Below are positions 44,220-52,913 of a stretch of DNA of 64,000 nt, one piece after another; position 1 is the first letter of the stretch; each line of letters starts with the position of its first letter. A program made the translations under genes and the position numbers. Below the pieces are notes generated by a model. That model worked only from the letters and a program-made list of their open reading frames with translations. It did not search any database and had not been told where the DNA came from. Source of the stretch: Chitinophaga sp. XS-30. GTDB taxonomy: Bacteria; Bacteroidota; Bacteroidia; Chitinophagales; Chitinophagaceae. The stretch lies in assembly GCF_008086345.1 (NCBI RefSeq), contig NZ_CP043006.1, positions 866,032 to 930,031 on the forward strand, read 5' to 3'.

Positions 44220-45062
44220 ATGATCCACACAATTGCCGTTTGCGGCGCGGGCACTATGGGCGCAGGCATCGCACAGGTCTCCGCCACCGCGGGATACTAT
44301 ACTTTGCTGTTCGATACCCGGCAGGAAGCGCTGGACAATGGCATCGCCCAGATCAGCCATAACCTCCGCACCGCCGTAAAAAAAGGCCGGCTGGAGGAAC
44401 AGCGGGTACCGGAAATATTGTCCAGGATCAGGACCGTCAACGATGCACAGGAATGCATTGCGGAGGTCATCATCGAAGCCATTGTGGAAAGCATCCCGGC
44501 CAAGATCGCCCTCTTCAACCAGCTGGCCGAGATCAATCACAGCGATACCATCTTTGCCACCAATACCTCTTCATTATCCGTCTCCGCCATTGCACAGGGG
44601 ATCGTCAACCCTGCGCGCGTGGCCGGCATGCACTTCTTCAACCCCGCGCATCTCATGCAGCTGGTGGAGATCGTCAGCGGTAAAGCCACCCATGAAAGCA
44701 TCACCGCATCACTGTCGGAACTCGCAAAGCAGATGGGCAAAACGCCCGTGCATGTAAAAGACGCACCGGGGTTCATCGTCAACCGCGTAGCCCGGCATTA
44801 TTATCTCGAAGCGATGCAGATCGCGGAAGATGGCGTATGCGATATCCGGACGGCAGACCGGCTGCTCGAATCCGCAGGCTTCAGGATGGGGCCCTTTGCC
44901 TTGATGGACCTCATCGGCAATGATGTCAACTATGCCGTTACCTGCTCCCTTTATGAAGCATTCGACAAAGCGCCGCGCTTCAGGCCCGGGCAGATGCAGG
45001 CCGATAAAGTGGCCAGGGGAGAGCTTGGCCGCAAAACCGGGAAAGGCTTTTACGAATATTGA
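44220..45062 (+). CDS. 3-hydroxyacyl-CoA dehydrogenase (3-hydroxybutyryl-CoA type)
   Basis: NAD-dependent oxidation of 3-hydroxyacyl-CoA in fatty acid or butyrate metabolism. The 280-residue protein has the Rossmann motif GAGTMGAG (9-16), the catalytic pair His138 (MHFFNPAH) and Glu150 (VEIV), and the dimerising C-terminal helical domain (about 185-280, ending GRKTGKGFYEY). Its length matches stand-alone enzymes rather than the fused FadB type. It follows pheS by 15 bp. Confidence 0.92.
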   Translation: MIHTIAVCGAGTMGAGIAQVSATAGYYTLLFDTRQEALDNGIAQISHNLRTAVKKGRLEEQRVPEILSRIRTVNDAQECIAEVIIEAIVESIPAKIALFNQLAEINHSDTIFATNTSSLSVSAIAQGIVNPARVAGMHFFNPAHLMQLVEIVSGKATHESITASLSELAKQMGKTPVHVKDAPGFIVNRVARHYYLEAMQIAEDGVCDIRTADRLLESAGFRMGPFALMDLIGNDVNYAVTCSLYEAFDKAPRFRPGQMQADKVARGELGRKTGKGFYEY

Positions 45063-45088
45063 TTAACACTTTGAATCTCCTACCTTTG
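45059..45088 (+). promoter_or_regulatory. Promoter for the NAD-dependent epimerase gene
   Basis: TTG at 45059-45061, 19-bp spacer, TACCTTTG at 45081-45088: a good Bacteroidota-type promoter, 25 bp before the ATG at 45114. Confidence 0.6.
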
Positions 45089-45113
45089 TGCCTTCACTAA
45101 CGCAGCATTCATC

Positions 45114-46109
45114 ATGATCCTTGTGACCGGCGGTTCGGGTTTTCTTGGCAGCTATTTGTTACGTTCACTGGTACAGGCCGGTACGCCGGTAAGGGCATTG
45201 TACCGCCGGCAAATACCGGAACAGGTGAATGATATCAAAAACGGGGTGGAATGGGTGCAGGGCGATGTACTGGATACCGGCGCGCTGGAAGATGCCATGC
45301 AGGGTGTGGAACAGGTGTACCATTGCGCGGCCGTCGTGTCCTTTCAGCCGGACAAAAGAGCGGAGATGCTCCGGATCAATGTGGAAGGCACCGCGAATGT
45401 GGTGAACCTTGCCCTGGAATACGGCATAAAAAAGATCGTGCACGTCAGCTCCGTGGCCGCACTTGGCCGCGCCAGGCAACAGACCGATATTTCGGAAGAC
45501 GCTACCTGGGAAGACAGCAAAAACAACTCCTACTACGCCATCAGCAAACACCTCAGTGAAATGGAAATATGGCGGGGGATCGCAGAAGGGCTGGATGCCG
45601 TGATCGTCAACCCGTCCATCATCCTGGGCAGCGGTTTCTGGCATGACGGCTCAGGCATGATGCTGAAAAACGCCTGGAAAGAATTCCCCTACTATACGGA
45701 TGGTGTGAATGGCTTTGTGGATGTACACGATGTGGTGGATGTAATGCTACGCCTCATGAACAGCGACATTACCGCGCAACGGTTCATTCTTTCCGCGGAG
45801 AACTGGGCTTACCGCCAGCTGTTCAACCAGATGGCGGAAGAACTGGGTAAAAAACCGCCGCATATCGCCGCCAAACCCTGGATGGCGGAACTGGTATGGC
45901 GGATGGCAAAACTGAAAGGGATGATCACGGGCAAACGTCCGCTGCTGACAAAAGAGACCGCCCGCACCGCACAACTGAGAGTGTATTACAGCCACGACAA
46001 GATATTGAAGGCGCTCCCTGATTTCCGGTTCAGACCACTGGAACATACGGTGGCGGAGATATGTGCTGCTTACAAAGCATACCGCGGGGCCTCCGCTTCA
46101 TCAACGTAA
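45114..46109 (+). CDS. Extended SDR, NAD-dependent epimerase/dehydratase family
   Basis: NAD(P)-binding enzyme of 331 residues. Rossmann motif TGGSGFLG (5-12), VSSVAALG (111-118) and the catalytic Tyr141-Lys145 in YYAISK. It resembles sugar-nucleotide epimerases and 3-beta-hydroxysteroid dehydrogenase-like proteins; no substrate can be named. It has its own promoter and a long C-terminal helical part. Followed convergently by a lipoprotein gene with only 2 bp between the stops. Confidence 0.85.
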   Translation: MILVTGGSGFLGSYLLRSLVQAGTPVRALYRRQIPEQVNDIKNGVEWVQGDVLDTGALEDAMQGVEQVYHCAAVVSFQPDKRAEMLRINVEGTANVVNLALEYGIKKIVHVSSVAALGRARQQTDISEDATWEDSKNNSYYAISKHLSEMEIWRGIAEGLDAVIVNPSIILGSGFWHDGSGMMLKNAWKEFPYYTDGVNGFVDVHDVVDVMLRLMNSDITAQRFILSAENWAYRQLFNQMAEELGKKPPHIAAKPWMAELVWRMAKLKGMITGKRPLLTKETARTAQLRVYYSHDKILKALPDFRFRPLEHTVAEICAAYKAYRGASASST

Positions 46110-46111
46110 GA

Positions 46112-46816
46112 TCACCCTTTAAAAACAATGGCCAGCATGGCAGCCACCAGGGTCTGCTGCAACGCGGCATCGGCTTTCGGGTGTATCCATGCCCTCGGTT
46201 TGTCCCCGGTCATTACCGCAGCTACCGGCACTCCTCTCAACTGAAATTCATAACAGGTATTTTCATAACTGTTCCTGATGCCGAAACGGTTATGCGCTGT
46301 TACGCGGATCTCATCGGAAGCGGAGCGAAGCACGCCTGCCGGTTTGTTCTCATTCAGCTCCAGGAAAGAAATGCTGCGTTTCAGGATCAGCTCCCAGCTC
46401 TTCAAGGGTTCCAGTACCGTTGCGCCGATATGAAAATACCACAGCGGCACATCACCCGCGAGCGCATCCAGCTGCTCCGGCATAGGCCGGTTGGAAAAGG
46501 TAATGCGCGGCGTGCTCAGCACCTGTACCGGCACCTGCACATCTGTTGCTTTCACGGTGAAATAGAACGCATCGGAAACATTCCTGAACTGCTTTGCAGG
46601 CGTATTGGCGGCAACGCCGTTGGTACGGGAAGAAGTGGAATAATCACCGATTGAAATGGTCTTCGCCGTCAGCCAGCCGTCCTGGATCTTTACCCTCAAT
46701 TCATGCGCATCCAGGTATAGTCCGGGGTCTTTTTTCTGCACAACGGATTTTGTGGAGGTACAGGCTGCCAGTAAAAGGCAGAGCGCCGGAGCAAGCCGGA
46801 AAAAGGTTTTTATCAT
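46112..46816 (-). CDS. Hypothetical lipoprotein
   Basis: Lipoprotein of 234 residues from the ATG at 46816: lipobox LLLAAC (Cys19), then a beta-rich body with a Ser/Thr/Asn stretch (about 60-85), and a hydrophobic C-terminus. No known domain. The frame is open back to 46900, but that part overlaps the LpxD-type gene and lacks a signal peptide. It lies 10 bp after that gene's stop, so the two are probably co-transcribed. Confidence 0.65.
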   Translation of the reverse strand: MIKTFFRLAPALCLLLAACTSTKSVVQKKDPGLYLDAHELRVKIQDGWLTAKTISIGDYSTSSRTNGVAANTPAKQFRNVSDAFYFTVKATDVQVPVQVLSTPRITFSNRPMPEQLDALAGDVPLWYFHIGATVLEPLKSWELILKRSISFLELNENKPAGVLRSASDEIRVTAHNRFGIRNSYENTCYEFQLRGVPVAAVMTGDKPRAWIHPKADAALQQTLVAAMLAIVFKG

Positions 46817-46826
46817 CCTTGTTAGT

Positions 46827-47768
46827 TTAACTGTTGAGCTTCGCCCACATTTCGGGAATACGTTTGATCCAGGCCAGCTCCCGCTGCTTTTCCCGGGCAT
46901 CGGTTACCGGAGAGCCGAAATACACTTTGCCGCCTTCCAGCGATGCGGGAACGCCGCTTTGCGCATACACTACCGCACCCTTGCCGATGGTGAGGTCTTT
47001 TGATACGCCCACCTGTCCCCACAGAATCACATTATCTTCAATGATGGCTTTGCCGCCGATACCTACCTGGGCAGCAAAGAGGCAGTTCCTGCCGATCACG
47101 GCGCCATGCCCTACGTGGATCATGTTATCGAACCGCGTACCGGCGCCGATGATCGTATCGCCGCTCACCCCTTTGTCGATCGTACAACCGGCACCGATCT
47201 CCACATCATGTTCAATGATCACCCGTCCGCAACTTTCCAGCTTGTCGTACATCACTTCCCGGTCTGCCCGTTTCTTGAAGTAAAATGCATCCGCGCCGAT
47301 CACGGTGCCGGCATGGATGATCACGTTATCGCCAATGATGGTGTGATCGTAAATGGTCACATTGGGATGAATGATGCAGTTTTTGCCGATCCGGACATGG
47401 TGTCCTACAAACACGTTGGGTTGCAGCACGGTGCCTTCTCCTATAACGGCAGTATCACTCACCGGCGTATGTGCCGGAACGAATGGCCGGAAGCGTTTTA
47501 CCAGGCTTACATAAGCGCTGAAAGGATCATCAAGCACCAATAATGCCTTTCCTTCCGGTGCTGCTACCTTTTTGTTGATGATGATGATGGTAGCTGCGGA
47601 ATGCAGGCAGGCATTGTAGTACTTCTCAAAATCCACAAAGGAGATATCCCCTGTTTCCACTTTATGGATCTCGTTGATCCCTGTAGCCATCAGGTTTTCA
47701 TTCCCTGAAAGTTCTGCGCCAATCATCGCAGCTATTTCTTTTACCGGTATCGGTTTTTCAAACTTCAT
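46827..47768 (-). CDS. lpxD: LpxD-type UDP-3-O-acylglucosamine N-acyltransferase
   Basis: Left-handed beta-helix acyltransferase of 313 residues that transfers an acyl chain to the amino group of UDP-3-O-acylglucosamine in lipid A synthesis. An N-terminal LpxD domain (about 5-95, with [12 protein letters not shown]), hexapeptide repeats (about 100-275) and the catalytic-type His221 in [11 protein letters not shown] are visible. It is somewhat shorter than typical LpxD (about 340), and Bacteroidota often carry more than one LpxD-like gene, so it could be a paralogue rather than the lipid A enzyme. Confidence 0.75.
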   Translation of the reverse strand: MKFEKPIPVKEIAAMIGAELSGNENLMATGINEIHKVETGDISFVDFEKYYNACLHSAATIIIINKKVAAPEGKALLVLDDPFSAYVSLVKRFRPFVPAHTPVSDTAVIGEGTVLQPNVFVGHHVRIGKNCIIHPNVTIYDHTIIGDNVIIHAGTVIGADAFYFKKRADREVMYDKLESCGRVIIEHDVEIGAGCTIDKGVSGDTIIGAGTRFDNMIHVGHGAVIGRNCLFAAQVGIGGKAIIEDNVILWGQVGVSKDLTIGKGAVVYAQSGVPASLEGGKVYFGSPVTDAREKQRELAWIKRIPEMWAKLNS

Positions 47769-47790
47769 ATGAACTTCGTTAAAGTAAGCG

Positions 47791-47798
47791 CAAAGTTA
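47791..47798 (-). promoter_or_regulatory. -7 box for the LpxD-type gene
   Basis: TAACTTTG on the minus strand, 22 bp before the ATG at 47768; a TTG 14 bp upstream is closer than the usual -33 spacing. Confidence 0.5.
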
Positions 47799-47884
47799 GG
47801 GGGCGTTATCCACAATTTTTTTTTGCTTGTGAATAAAATTTCTTGCAAAATTTTTCTTTTGTGATGAAATTCTTTTTAATATTG

Positions 47885-47968
47885 TGTAGGGAATTTTATT
47901 TCCCTGTACTTACTAACCCATTCACATAACAAGAAAGTCTGATTGTAATCACGGTCAGACTTTTTTTA
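47885..47968 (+). ncRNA. Candidate small RNA with two hairpins and a terminator
   Basis: A TAATATTG box (47877-47884, one mismatch to TAnnTTTG) with TTTG 15 bp upstream could start a transcript near 47888. It would begin with hairpin AGGGAA/TTCCCT (47888-47905), continue through about 28 unpaired bases and end in a perfect 9-bp stem AAAGTCTGA/TCAGACTTT (47934-47963) with a T-run. No reading frame fits. Predicted length about 80 nt. Expression is not shown by sequence. Confidence 0.5.
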
Positions 47969-48192
47969 TTGCCGCTACAACCCGTGGCAGCACTGCGTTT
48001 CAGCCGATCATACTTTTTGGAACAGATCCCTTTGATACTTGTTGAACAATGTTTTTATGCGGTAAAAGGCCGGCTTCGGCGGTTGCCCGGGTTTTCATTT
48101 TTCCTTCCTTTTTACCCTTTTCCAGTACCTGAAAAATGCAAAGCCGGTGACTTGCCGGTATAAAGGGCTACTAATTAAACGAATAGCTGGTA

Positions 48193-48897
48193 TCAATCCT
48201 GCAGGTTTGCCATTTTGATCAGCTGCTGGAGACGCAGTATCCTGATCTTCTTGCCGGAAAGGTCGATCACTTTCTCCTTTTTGAACTCGGATAACAGCCG
48301 GATGGCTGACTCTGTTGCCGTACCTACCAGGTTGGCGATCTCTTCCCTGGAAAGGGTAACATTGATGGTTTGCTCATCCGCTTCAAGTCCATATGTTTCC
48401 TTCAGTGTGAGCAATGTTTCAGCGAGCCGTTCCCGCACCGGCTTCTGGGCAAGGTGCGTGATCTTTGTTTCCGCCCGGCGCAGTTCGCTGGTCAGTATCT
48501 GCATCATCCTGAGGGAAAGGGAAGCATCCTTTTGCATGGCCAGCAGAAAGATGTCCCTGGGTATGAAGCAGACGGCGCTGTCTTCCAGCACGGTTGCCGT
48601 TGCGGTATAAGGCTCGTTGCTGATAAGGGCCTTATAACCGATAAGGTCTCCGGGTTTCACCAGCCTGATGATCTGGTCCCGCCCCTCGTCACCGCTGTGA
48701 GAGAGTTTTATCTTTCCGGTATTGATGCAATAGATGCCATAGGGATGTGCGCCTTCCTGGAAGATGACCTGGCCTTTCTTGTAAAGGGTGCATTGCTTGG
48801 CATGGACAATTTCTGCCGCATGTTCCGGTGTGGAGGCCGAAAAAATATCGCTCATGTACTTGTTGCAGTACCGGCACGCTGTTTGATCGCTTAACAT
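48193..48897 (-). CDS. Crp/Fnr-family transcriptional regulator
   Basis: Cyclic-nucleotide-binding-fold regulator of 234 residues. Beta-roll domain about 30-130 (VIFQEGAHPYGIYCINTGKI), dimer helix, and a winged helix-turn-helix about 165-230 (LSREEIANLVGTATESAIRLL). The N-terminus has CRYCNKYM, a Cys pair that might bind a metal, although FNR proteins need four cysteines for an Fe-S cluster. The cAMP-contact residues are not conserved enough to predict a ligand. It has a textbook promoter at 48928-48959. Confidence 0.88.
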   Translation of the reverse strand: MLSDQTACRYCNKYMSDIFSASTPEHAAEIVHAKQCTLYKKGQVIFQEGAHPYGIYCINTGKIKLSHSGDEGRDQIIRLVKPGDLIGYKALISNEPYTATATVLEDSAVCFIPRDIFLLAMQKDASLSLRMMQILTSELRRAETKITHLAQKPVRERLAETLLTLKETYGLEADEQTINVTLSREEIANLVGTATESAIRLLSEFKKEKVIDLSGKKIRILRLQQLIKMANLQD

Positions 48898-48917
48898 AAC
48901 TACTCCATAAAACCACT

Positions 48918-49559
48918 ATGGATGCGGCAAAATTACTAATTTACAGCCCCTTAACCAAAGCAAGCATTTTGAGCCTTCACTATTTTGCCGTGTACAAGCC
49001 TTATGAGGTGCTGACCCGTTTCGGGAAAGAAGGAGATAAAGCAGTGCTGTCAGACTTCTTTGATGTGCCCCGTGATGTGTACCCCGTGGGCCGGCTGGAT
49101 TACGACAGTGAAGGGCTGCTGATCCTCACGAACGATAAAACCCTCAACCACCGCCTCCTGCATCCCGGGCAGGCGCATGAAAGGGAATACTGGGTACAGG
49201 TAGACGGCGCGGTGACGGAAAAGGCCATACAGCAGCTGAAGGATGGCGTGACCATCCGGGTGGACGGGAGAGATCATCATGTGAAAGCCCTGGATGCCGC
49301 GATATTTGCCAGCGATCCGGTAGTGCCCGAACGGCATCCGCCTATCCGTTTCCGCAAACTCATCCCTGCTCCCTGGATACGGCTGGTACTGAAAGAAGGA
49401 AAGAACAGGCAGGTGCGCCGGATGACCGCCGCGGTCGGTTTTCCGACGTTGAGGCTTATCCGTTACCGGATCGCGCAGCTTCATATCGGCCATATGCAGC
49501 CGGGTGACATGATAGCGCTTTCCCGGGAAGAGCTGTTCAATGCCCTCCAAATTCATTGA
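48918..49559 (+). CDS. rluE: RluE-type 23S rRNA pseudouridine synthase
   Basis: RsuA/RluE-family pseudouridine synthase. Catalytic Asp61 in YPVGRLDYDSEGLLILTND, KEGKNRQVRRM near 160 and no S4 domain, which fits RluE rather than RluB or RsuA. At 213 residues from the ATG at 48918 it is about 17 residues longer at the N-terminus than needed; the family usually begins just before the YFAVYKPYEV segment (22-31). A TTG codon at 48969 is a plausible alternative start, because the 48918 start would lie across the divergent regulator's promoter. Confidence 0.85.
   Translation: MDAAKLLIYSPLTKASILSLHYFAVYKPYEVLTRFGKEGDKAVLSDFFDVPRDVYPVGRLDYDSEGLLILTNDKTLNHRLLHPGQAHEREYWVQVDGAVTEKAIQQLKDGVTIRVDGRDHHVKALDAAIFASDPVVPERHPPIRFRKLIPAPWIRLVLKEGKNRQVRRMTAAVGFPTLRLIRYRIAQLHIGHMQPGDMIALSREELFNALQIH
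48928..48959 (-). promoter_or_regulatory. Promoter for the Crp/Fnr-type regulator
   Basis: TTTG (48959-48956), a 20-bp spacer and TAATTTTG (48935-48928) on the minus strand, an exact Bacteroidota promoter 31 bp upstream of the ATG at 48897. It sits inside the nominal 5' end of the divergent pseudouridine synthase gene. Confidence 0.7.
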
Positions 49560-49588
49560 AGCCCAATCCAAATATGGCTTAATTTAAC

Positions 49589-49596
49589 TAGGTTTG
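49589..49596 (+). promoter_or_regulatory. -7 box for the YicC-type gene
   Basis: TAGGTTTG, matching TAnnTTTG, 18 bp before the ATG at 49615; no clear -33. Confidence 0.45.
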
Positions 49597-49614
49597 TCAC
49601 AATAAACAGATATT

Positions 49615-50490
49615 ATGCTCAAATCCATGACCGGCTTCGGCCGTGCGGAAGTAACCCGGGGGGAAACAACGATCACCGCGGAGATAAAATCGCTGAACGG
49701 AAAACAGTTTGAGGTGAACCTCAAAATGTCTCCCCTGTTAAAACCCTATGAATTCGATATCCGTAATATCCTTCAGCAGGAGCTGCAACGCGGCACGCTG
49801 GATGCTACCATCAACATCAAACAGAACGGAGCCACCCGCCCGGTAGTGATCAACACGGAACTGGCCCGGTATTACCATCAGGCGATCAGCGCCATGGCGA
49901 ATGACCTCTCCCTGCCGCAGGAAGATATGCTGAACGTATTGATGAAACTGCCGGAAGTGGTAACACCCGCATCCGAGCAAATGGAAGAGTCCGAATGGCT
50001 GGAAGTGGCCAAAGTGATCCGCACCGCAGTGGGCGATATGGATGCCCACCGCATCGATGAAGGCGCTGTGCTGGAAAAGGACCTGCTGCTGCGTATCGAT
50101 AACATCCTGCTGTACACGGAAAAGGTAAAGGAACTGGACCCGCTTCGTAAAGACCGCGTGCGCCTCCGCCTGGAAACCCTGCTGGCAGAATATGTAGGTA
50201 AGGACAACGTAGACGGCAACCGCCTGGAACAGGAACTGATCTTCTACCTGGAAAAGCTGGACATATCGGAAGAACTGATCCGCCTGCAGAACCATTGCCG
50301 TTATTTCAAGGATATCCTTGCCGAAGCGGATGCCGCCAAAGGAAAGAAACTGGGCTTCGTATTGCAGGAGATCGGCCGGGAGATCAATACTACCGGTTCC
50401 AAAGCCAATGATGCCGGCATACAGCAATGGGTGGTGATGATGAAGGATGAACTGGAAAAAGCCAAAGAACAGGTGCTGAACGTCCTTTAA
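49615..50490 (+). CDS. yicC: YicC/YloC-family endoribonuclease
   Basis: Member of the YicC family of metal-dependent endoribonucleases involved in RNA turnover, 291 residues. The N-terminus MLKSMTGFGRAE and SLNGKQFEVNLKM (about 26-38) and the C-terminus GREINTTGSKANDAGIQQWV are diagnostic. It is followed after 11 bp by gldH, suggesting one operon. Confidence 0.92.
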   Translation: MLKSMTGFGRAEVTRGETTITAEIKSLNGKQFEVNLKMSPLLKPYEFDIRNILQQELQRGTLDATINIKQNGATRPVVINTELARYYHQAISAMANDLSLPQEDMLNVLMKLPEVVTPASEQMEESEWLEVAKVIRTAVGDMDAHRIDEGAVLEKDLLLRIDNILLYTEKVKELDPLRKDRVRLRLETLLAEYVGKDNVDGNRLEQELIFYLEKLDISEELIRLQNHCRYFKDILAEADAAKGKKLGFVLQEIGREINTTGSKANDAGIQQWVVMMKDELEKAKEQVLNVL

Positions 50491-50501
50491 GCCCTTTAAA
50501 A

Positions 50502-50999
50502 ATGATCCTGAAGATGAAGTTTCGAATCACTTGCGCCCTGTTGAGCATGCTGGCTGTTGCCTGCAAACCTCCCAGGATGGAAACCTTTGAAAAGAACCGC
50601 GATATTCCCCGCCAGGAATGGCTGACGGCATACCAGCCCTCTTTTGAAGTGGAACTGGCGCCGGAGGATACCGCCTTCTACTATAACATCTACGTGAATG
50701 TAAGGCATACAGACGCCTATCCGTACAATAATCTCTGGCTGCTTATCCGCACCCTCACGCCGGGAGACAGTACCGCGGGTGTGAGGAGAGTGGAACTGCC
50801 GCTGGCGGATACCTACGGTAAATGGCTCGGCAATGGTCTGGACGATATCTTTGAGCACCGCATTCCCATTCAGCAAAATGCGCTGCTGTCCAAACCCGGT
50901 CTGTACCGCTTCTCTTTTGAGCAGAATATGCGGCAGGACCCGCTGCCTTATGTAATGAGCGTGGGCCTGCGTGTAGAAAAAGCCGCTCCGCGGAAATAA
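50502..50999 (+). CDS. gldH: Gliding motility lipoprotein GldH
   Basis: Lipoprotein of 165 residues. Lipobox region ending MLAVAC (Cys21 from 50502), then FEKNRDIPRQEW and YYNIYVNVRHTDAYPYNNLWLLI (about 67-88), typical of GldH, a component needed for gliding motility together with the type IX secretion machinery in Bacteroidota. A second in-frame ATG at 50514 could be the start. Its presence supports a gliding organism; the core gld genes are not in this window. Confidence 0.85.
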   Translation: MILKMKFRITCALLSMLAVACKPPRMETFEKNRDIPRQEWLTAYQPSFEVELAPEDTAFYYNIYVNVRHTDAYPYNNLWLLIRTLTPGDSTAGVRRVELPLADTYGKWLGNGLDDIFEHRIPIQQNALLSKPGLYRFSFEQNMRQDPLPYVMSVGLRVEKAAPRK

Positions 51000-51011
51000 G
51001 GAAATGACGAC

Positions 51012-52028
51012 ATGAAGAAGTCCTCAACAGGCTTGCAAAACAGTAAGGTGATCACCGGCGTGTACGTTTTTGTGCTGGCATACACCGTTCTCCAGCTGCT
51101 ATGGTGGGGCGTATTGCTGCACCAGCAAAGCAGGCAGATCTCCAGGTATGAACAGCAGGAACTGATGCACCGCATCCACCAGCTGAACCAGCCCGCTGAA
51201 TTCATGATGGAAATGCAGCGCCTGCAAAAGGAGGAACAGATGCGCACCTTCAAATATATCGGCGAAGGCGTGATCTTCCTGATCCTCATCATCGCCGGCG
51301 CTGTGCTCGTGTACCGTTCCGTATGGAAACAGATGCGGCTCTCGCGGCAGCAACAGAACTTCATGATGGCGGTTACCCATGAGCTGAAAAGTCCCATCGC
51401 TACCGCCAAGCTTAACCTGGAGACACTGCGCAAGCACAAGCTGGATGAAGAAAAACAACTCAAGCTGCTGAACAATACCATCCGCGAAACGAACCGGCTG
51501 GACCAGTTGTGCAATAACATCCTGCTGGCTTCCCAGTTCGAGCACCAGAAATACCAGCCTTTCCTGGAACACCTGGATTTCTCCCGCCTGCTCTGCGCAG
51601 GCATAGAAGAGCTCCGGGACCGGACGGCCAGCCATCACATCAAAGCGGATATCTTTCCGCACGTCTGGCTGCAGGCGGACAAGTTCATGATGCAGCTGAT
51701 GCTGAACAACCTGGTGGAGAATGCCGTAAAATACGCGCCGAAAGGAACGGATATCACCATCCGGCTCCGCGCCACGGAAGAAGGCCTGAAGCTGACCGTC
51801 AGCGATGAAGGGGAAGGCATACCGGCGGAAGAGCGGTACAAGATCTTTCTTAAATTCTACCGCATCGGGAACGAAAACACCCGGAAGTCCAAAGGTTCCG
51901 GACTGGGGCTGTACCTGACCAAACGGATCGTGGAACAGCACGGCGGCACCATTACAGTGAAAGACAATGTTCCCAAAGGCACCACCTTTGAGATGACCTG
52001 GAACGATTATTCCGTACAATCTGTATAA
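51012..52028 (+). CDS. Two-component sensor histidine kinase (HisKA type)
   Basis: Inner-membrane kinase of 338 residues with two membrane helices (about 13-35 and 84-103) and a short periplasmic loop of about 50 residues. Phosphoacceptor His123 in VTHELKSPIA, then HATPase motifs NNLVENAVKYAP, DEGEGIPAE and SGLGLYLTK. The partner is the OmpR-type regulator encoded 54 bp downstream. It starts 12 bp after the gldH stop, so may belong to the yicC-gldH transcript. Signal unknown. Confidence 0.93.
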   Translation: MKKSSTGLQNSKVITGVYVFVLAYTVLQLLWWGVLLHQQSRQISRYEQQELMHRIHQLNQPAEFMMEMQRLQKEEQMRTFKYIGEGVIFLILIIAGAVLVYRSVWKQMRLSRQQQNFMMAVTHELKSPIATAKLNLETLRKHKLDEEKQLKLLNNTIRETNRLDQLCNNILLASQFEHQKYQPFLEHLDFSRLLCAGIEELRDRTASHHIKADIFPHVWLQADKFMMQLMLNNLVENAVKYAPKGTDITIRLRATEEGLKLTVSDEGEGIPAEERYKIFLKFYRIGNENTRKSKGSGLGLYLTKRIVEQHGGTITVKDNVPKGTTFEMTWNDYSVQSV

Positions 52029-52082
52029 AATTAACGGCTTCGTCGTAATTTTATCAGTAATTCATAAAATAACACTTCACAC

Positions 52083-52793
52083 ATGAAGGAAGCGACGAAA
52101 GCATCGATCTTGCTGGTAGAAGACGAGGAGAACCTCCAGGAAGCGTTAAAGCTGAACCTGGAACTGGAAGGATATGAGGTTACGGCGGTGGACAATGGCA
52201 CCGCTGCGCTGAAGGCCGTCAAGAATGAATATTTCGACCTGATCATTCTCGATATCATGCTGCCCGAAATGGATGGACTGGCCGTATGTGAAAATATCCG
52301 CATACAAAATAACGAGGTGCCCATTCTTTTCCTCAGCGCCAAGAACAGCAGCGCGGACCGCGTACTCGGCCTTAAAAAGGGCGGGGATGACTATATGACC
52401 AAGCCCTTCAACCTGGAAGAGCTGCTGCTCCGGGTAGAAAAGCTCATTGTAAAGAACAAGAAGATACAGGACAAGGACAGTGTGCCCAATGTATATCACT
52501 TTGGCAGCAATATGATCGATTTTGCCGCACAGGAATGTGTGGGTAAAGACGGTAAACACCATGAGCTGAGCAAAAAAGAAACCATGCTGCTGAAACTGCT
52601 GATCGAAAACAAGGGAGAAGTGGTTACGCGGGAAAAGATACTGCAGGTAGTATGGGGATACAACGTATATCCCACCACCCGTACCATTGATAATTTCATT
52701 CTCAACTTCCGCAAATACTTCGAGCAGGACAGCCGCAATTCACAGTATTTTCATTCCGTGCGCGGTGTAGGTTACAAGTTTACGGACGGCTGA
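52083..52793 (+). CDS. OmpR/PhoB-family response regulator
   Basis: DNA-binding response regulator of 236 residues. Receiver domain 1-125 with phosphoacceptor Asp57 (LIILDIMLPEMDG) and Lys106-type KPF motif; winged-helix output domain about 145-236 ending VRGVGYKFTDG. Pairs with the kinase encoded directly upstream. Regulon unknown. Confidence 0.95.
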   Translation: MKEATKASILLVEDEENLQEALKLNLELEGYEVTAVDNGTAALKAVKNEYFDLIILDIMLPEMDGLAVCENIRIQNNEVPILFLSAKNSSADRVLGLKKGGDDYMTKPFNLEELLLRVEKLIVKNKKIQDKDSVPNVYHFGSNMIDFAAQECVGKDGKHHELSKKETMLLKLLIENKGEVVTREKILQVVWGYNVYPTTRTIDNFILNFRKYFEQDSRNSQYFHSVRGVGYKFTDG

Positions 52794-52886
52794 TGCGCCG
52801 TTTCCATCTATCCCCCTTCCGCTGCCATCCGTAAGCTGCCTGCTGCCAGCTATTCAATCCCTCTTTTCCGGTGATTCCGGCAGCCG

Positions 52887-52894
52887 TATCTTTG
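52887..52894 (+). promoter_or_regulatory. -7 box for the LytS/LytTR pair
   Basis: TATCTTTG, matching TAnnTTTG, 19 bp before the ATG at 52914. Confidence 0.5.
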
Positions 52895-52913
52895 ACTGGC
52901 TTAGGAATCTGAT

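Larger units (their letters stand above)
47769..48192. other. Intergenic region between the LpxD-type and Crp-type genes
   Basis: 424 bp, AT-rich in its first half, holding the LpxD-type promoter and the small RNA candidate. From about 47970 to 48192 only a short plus-strand frame without recognisable features is present. Confidence 0.6.

Noticed and set aside
43161..44540. Long antisense frame of 459 codons across pheS and the 3-hydroxyacyl-CoA dehydrogenase gene
   Set aside because: It is a shadow of two well-conserved plus-strand genes in GC-rich DNA and has no domain, signal peptide or promoter.
47969..48163. Plus-strand frame of 64 codons after the small RNA candidate
   Set aside because: It lies behind a strong terminator, lacks a promoter or ribosome-binding site and has no family resemblance.
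51099..52019. Antisense frame of 306 codons across the sensor kinase gene
   Set aside because: The plus strand encodes a complete histidine kinase with all motifs; the antisense product has none.
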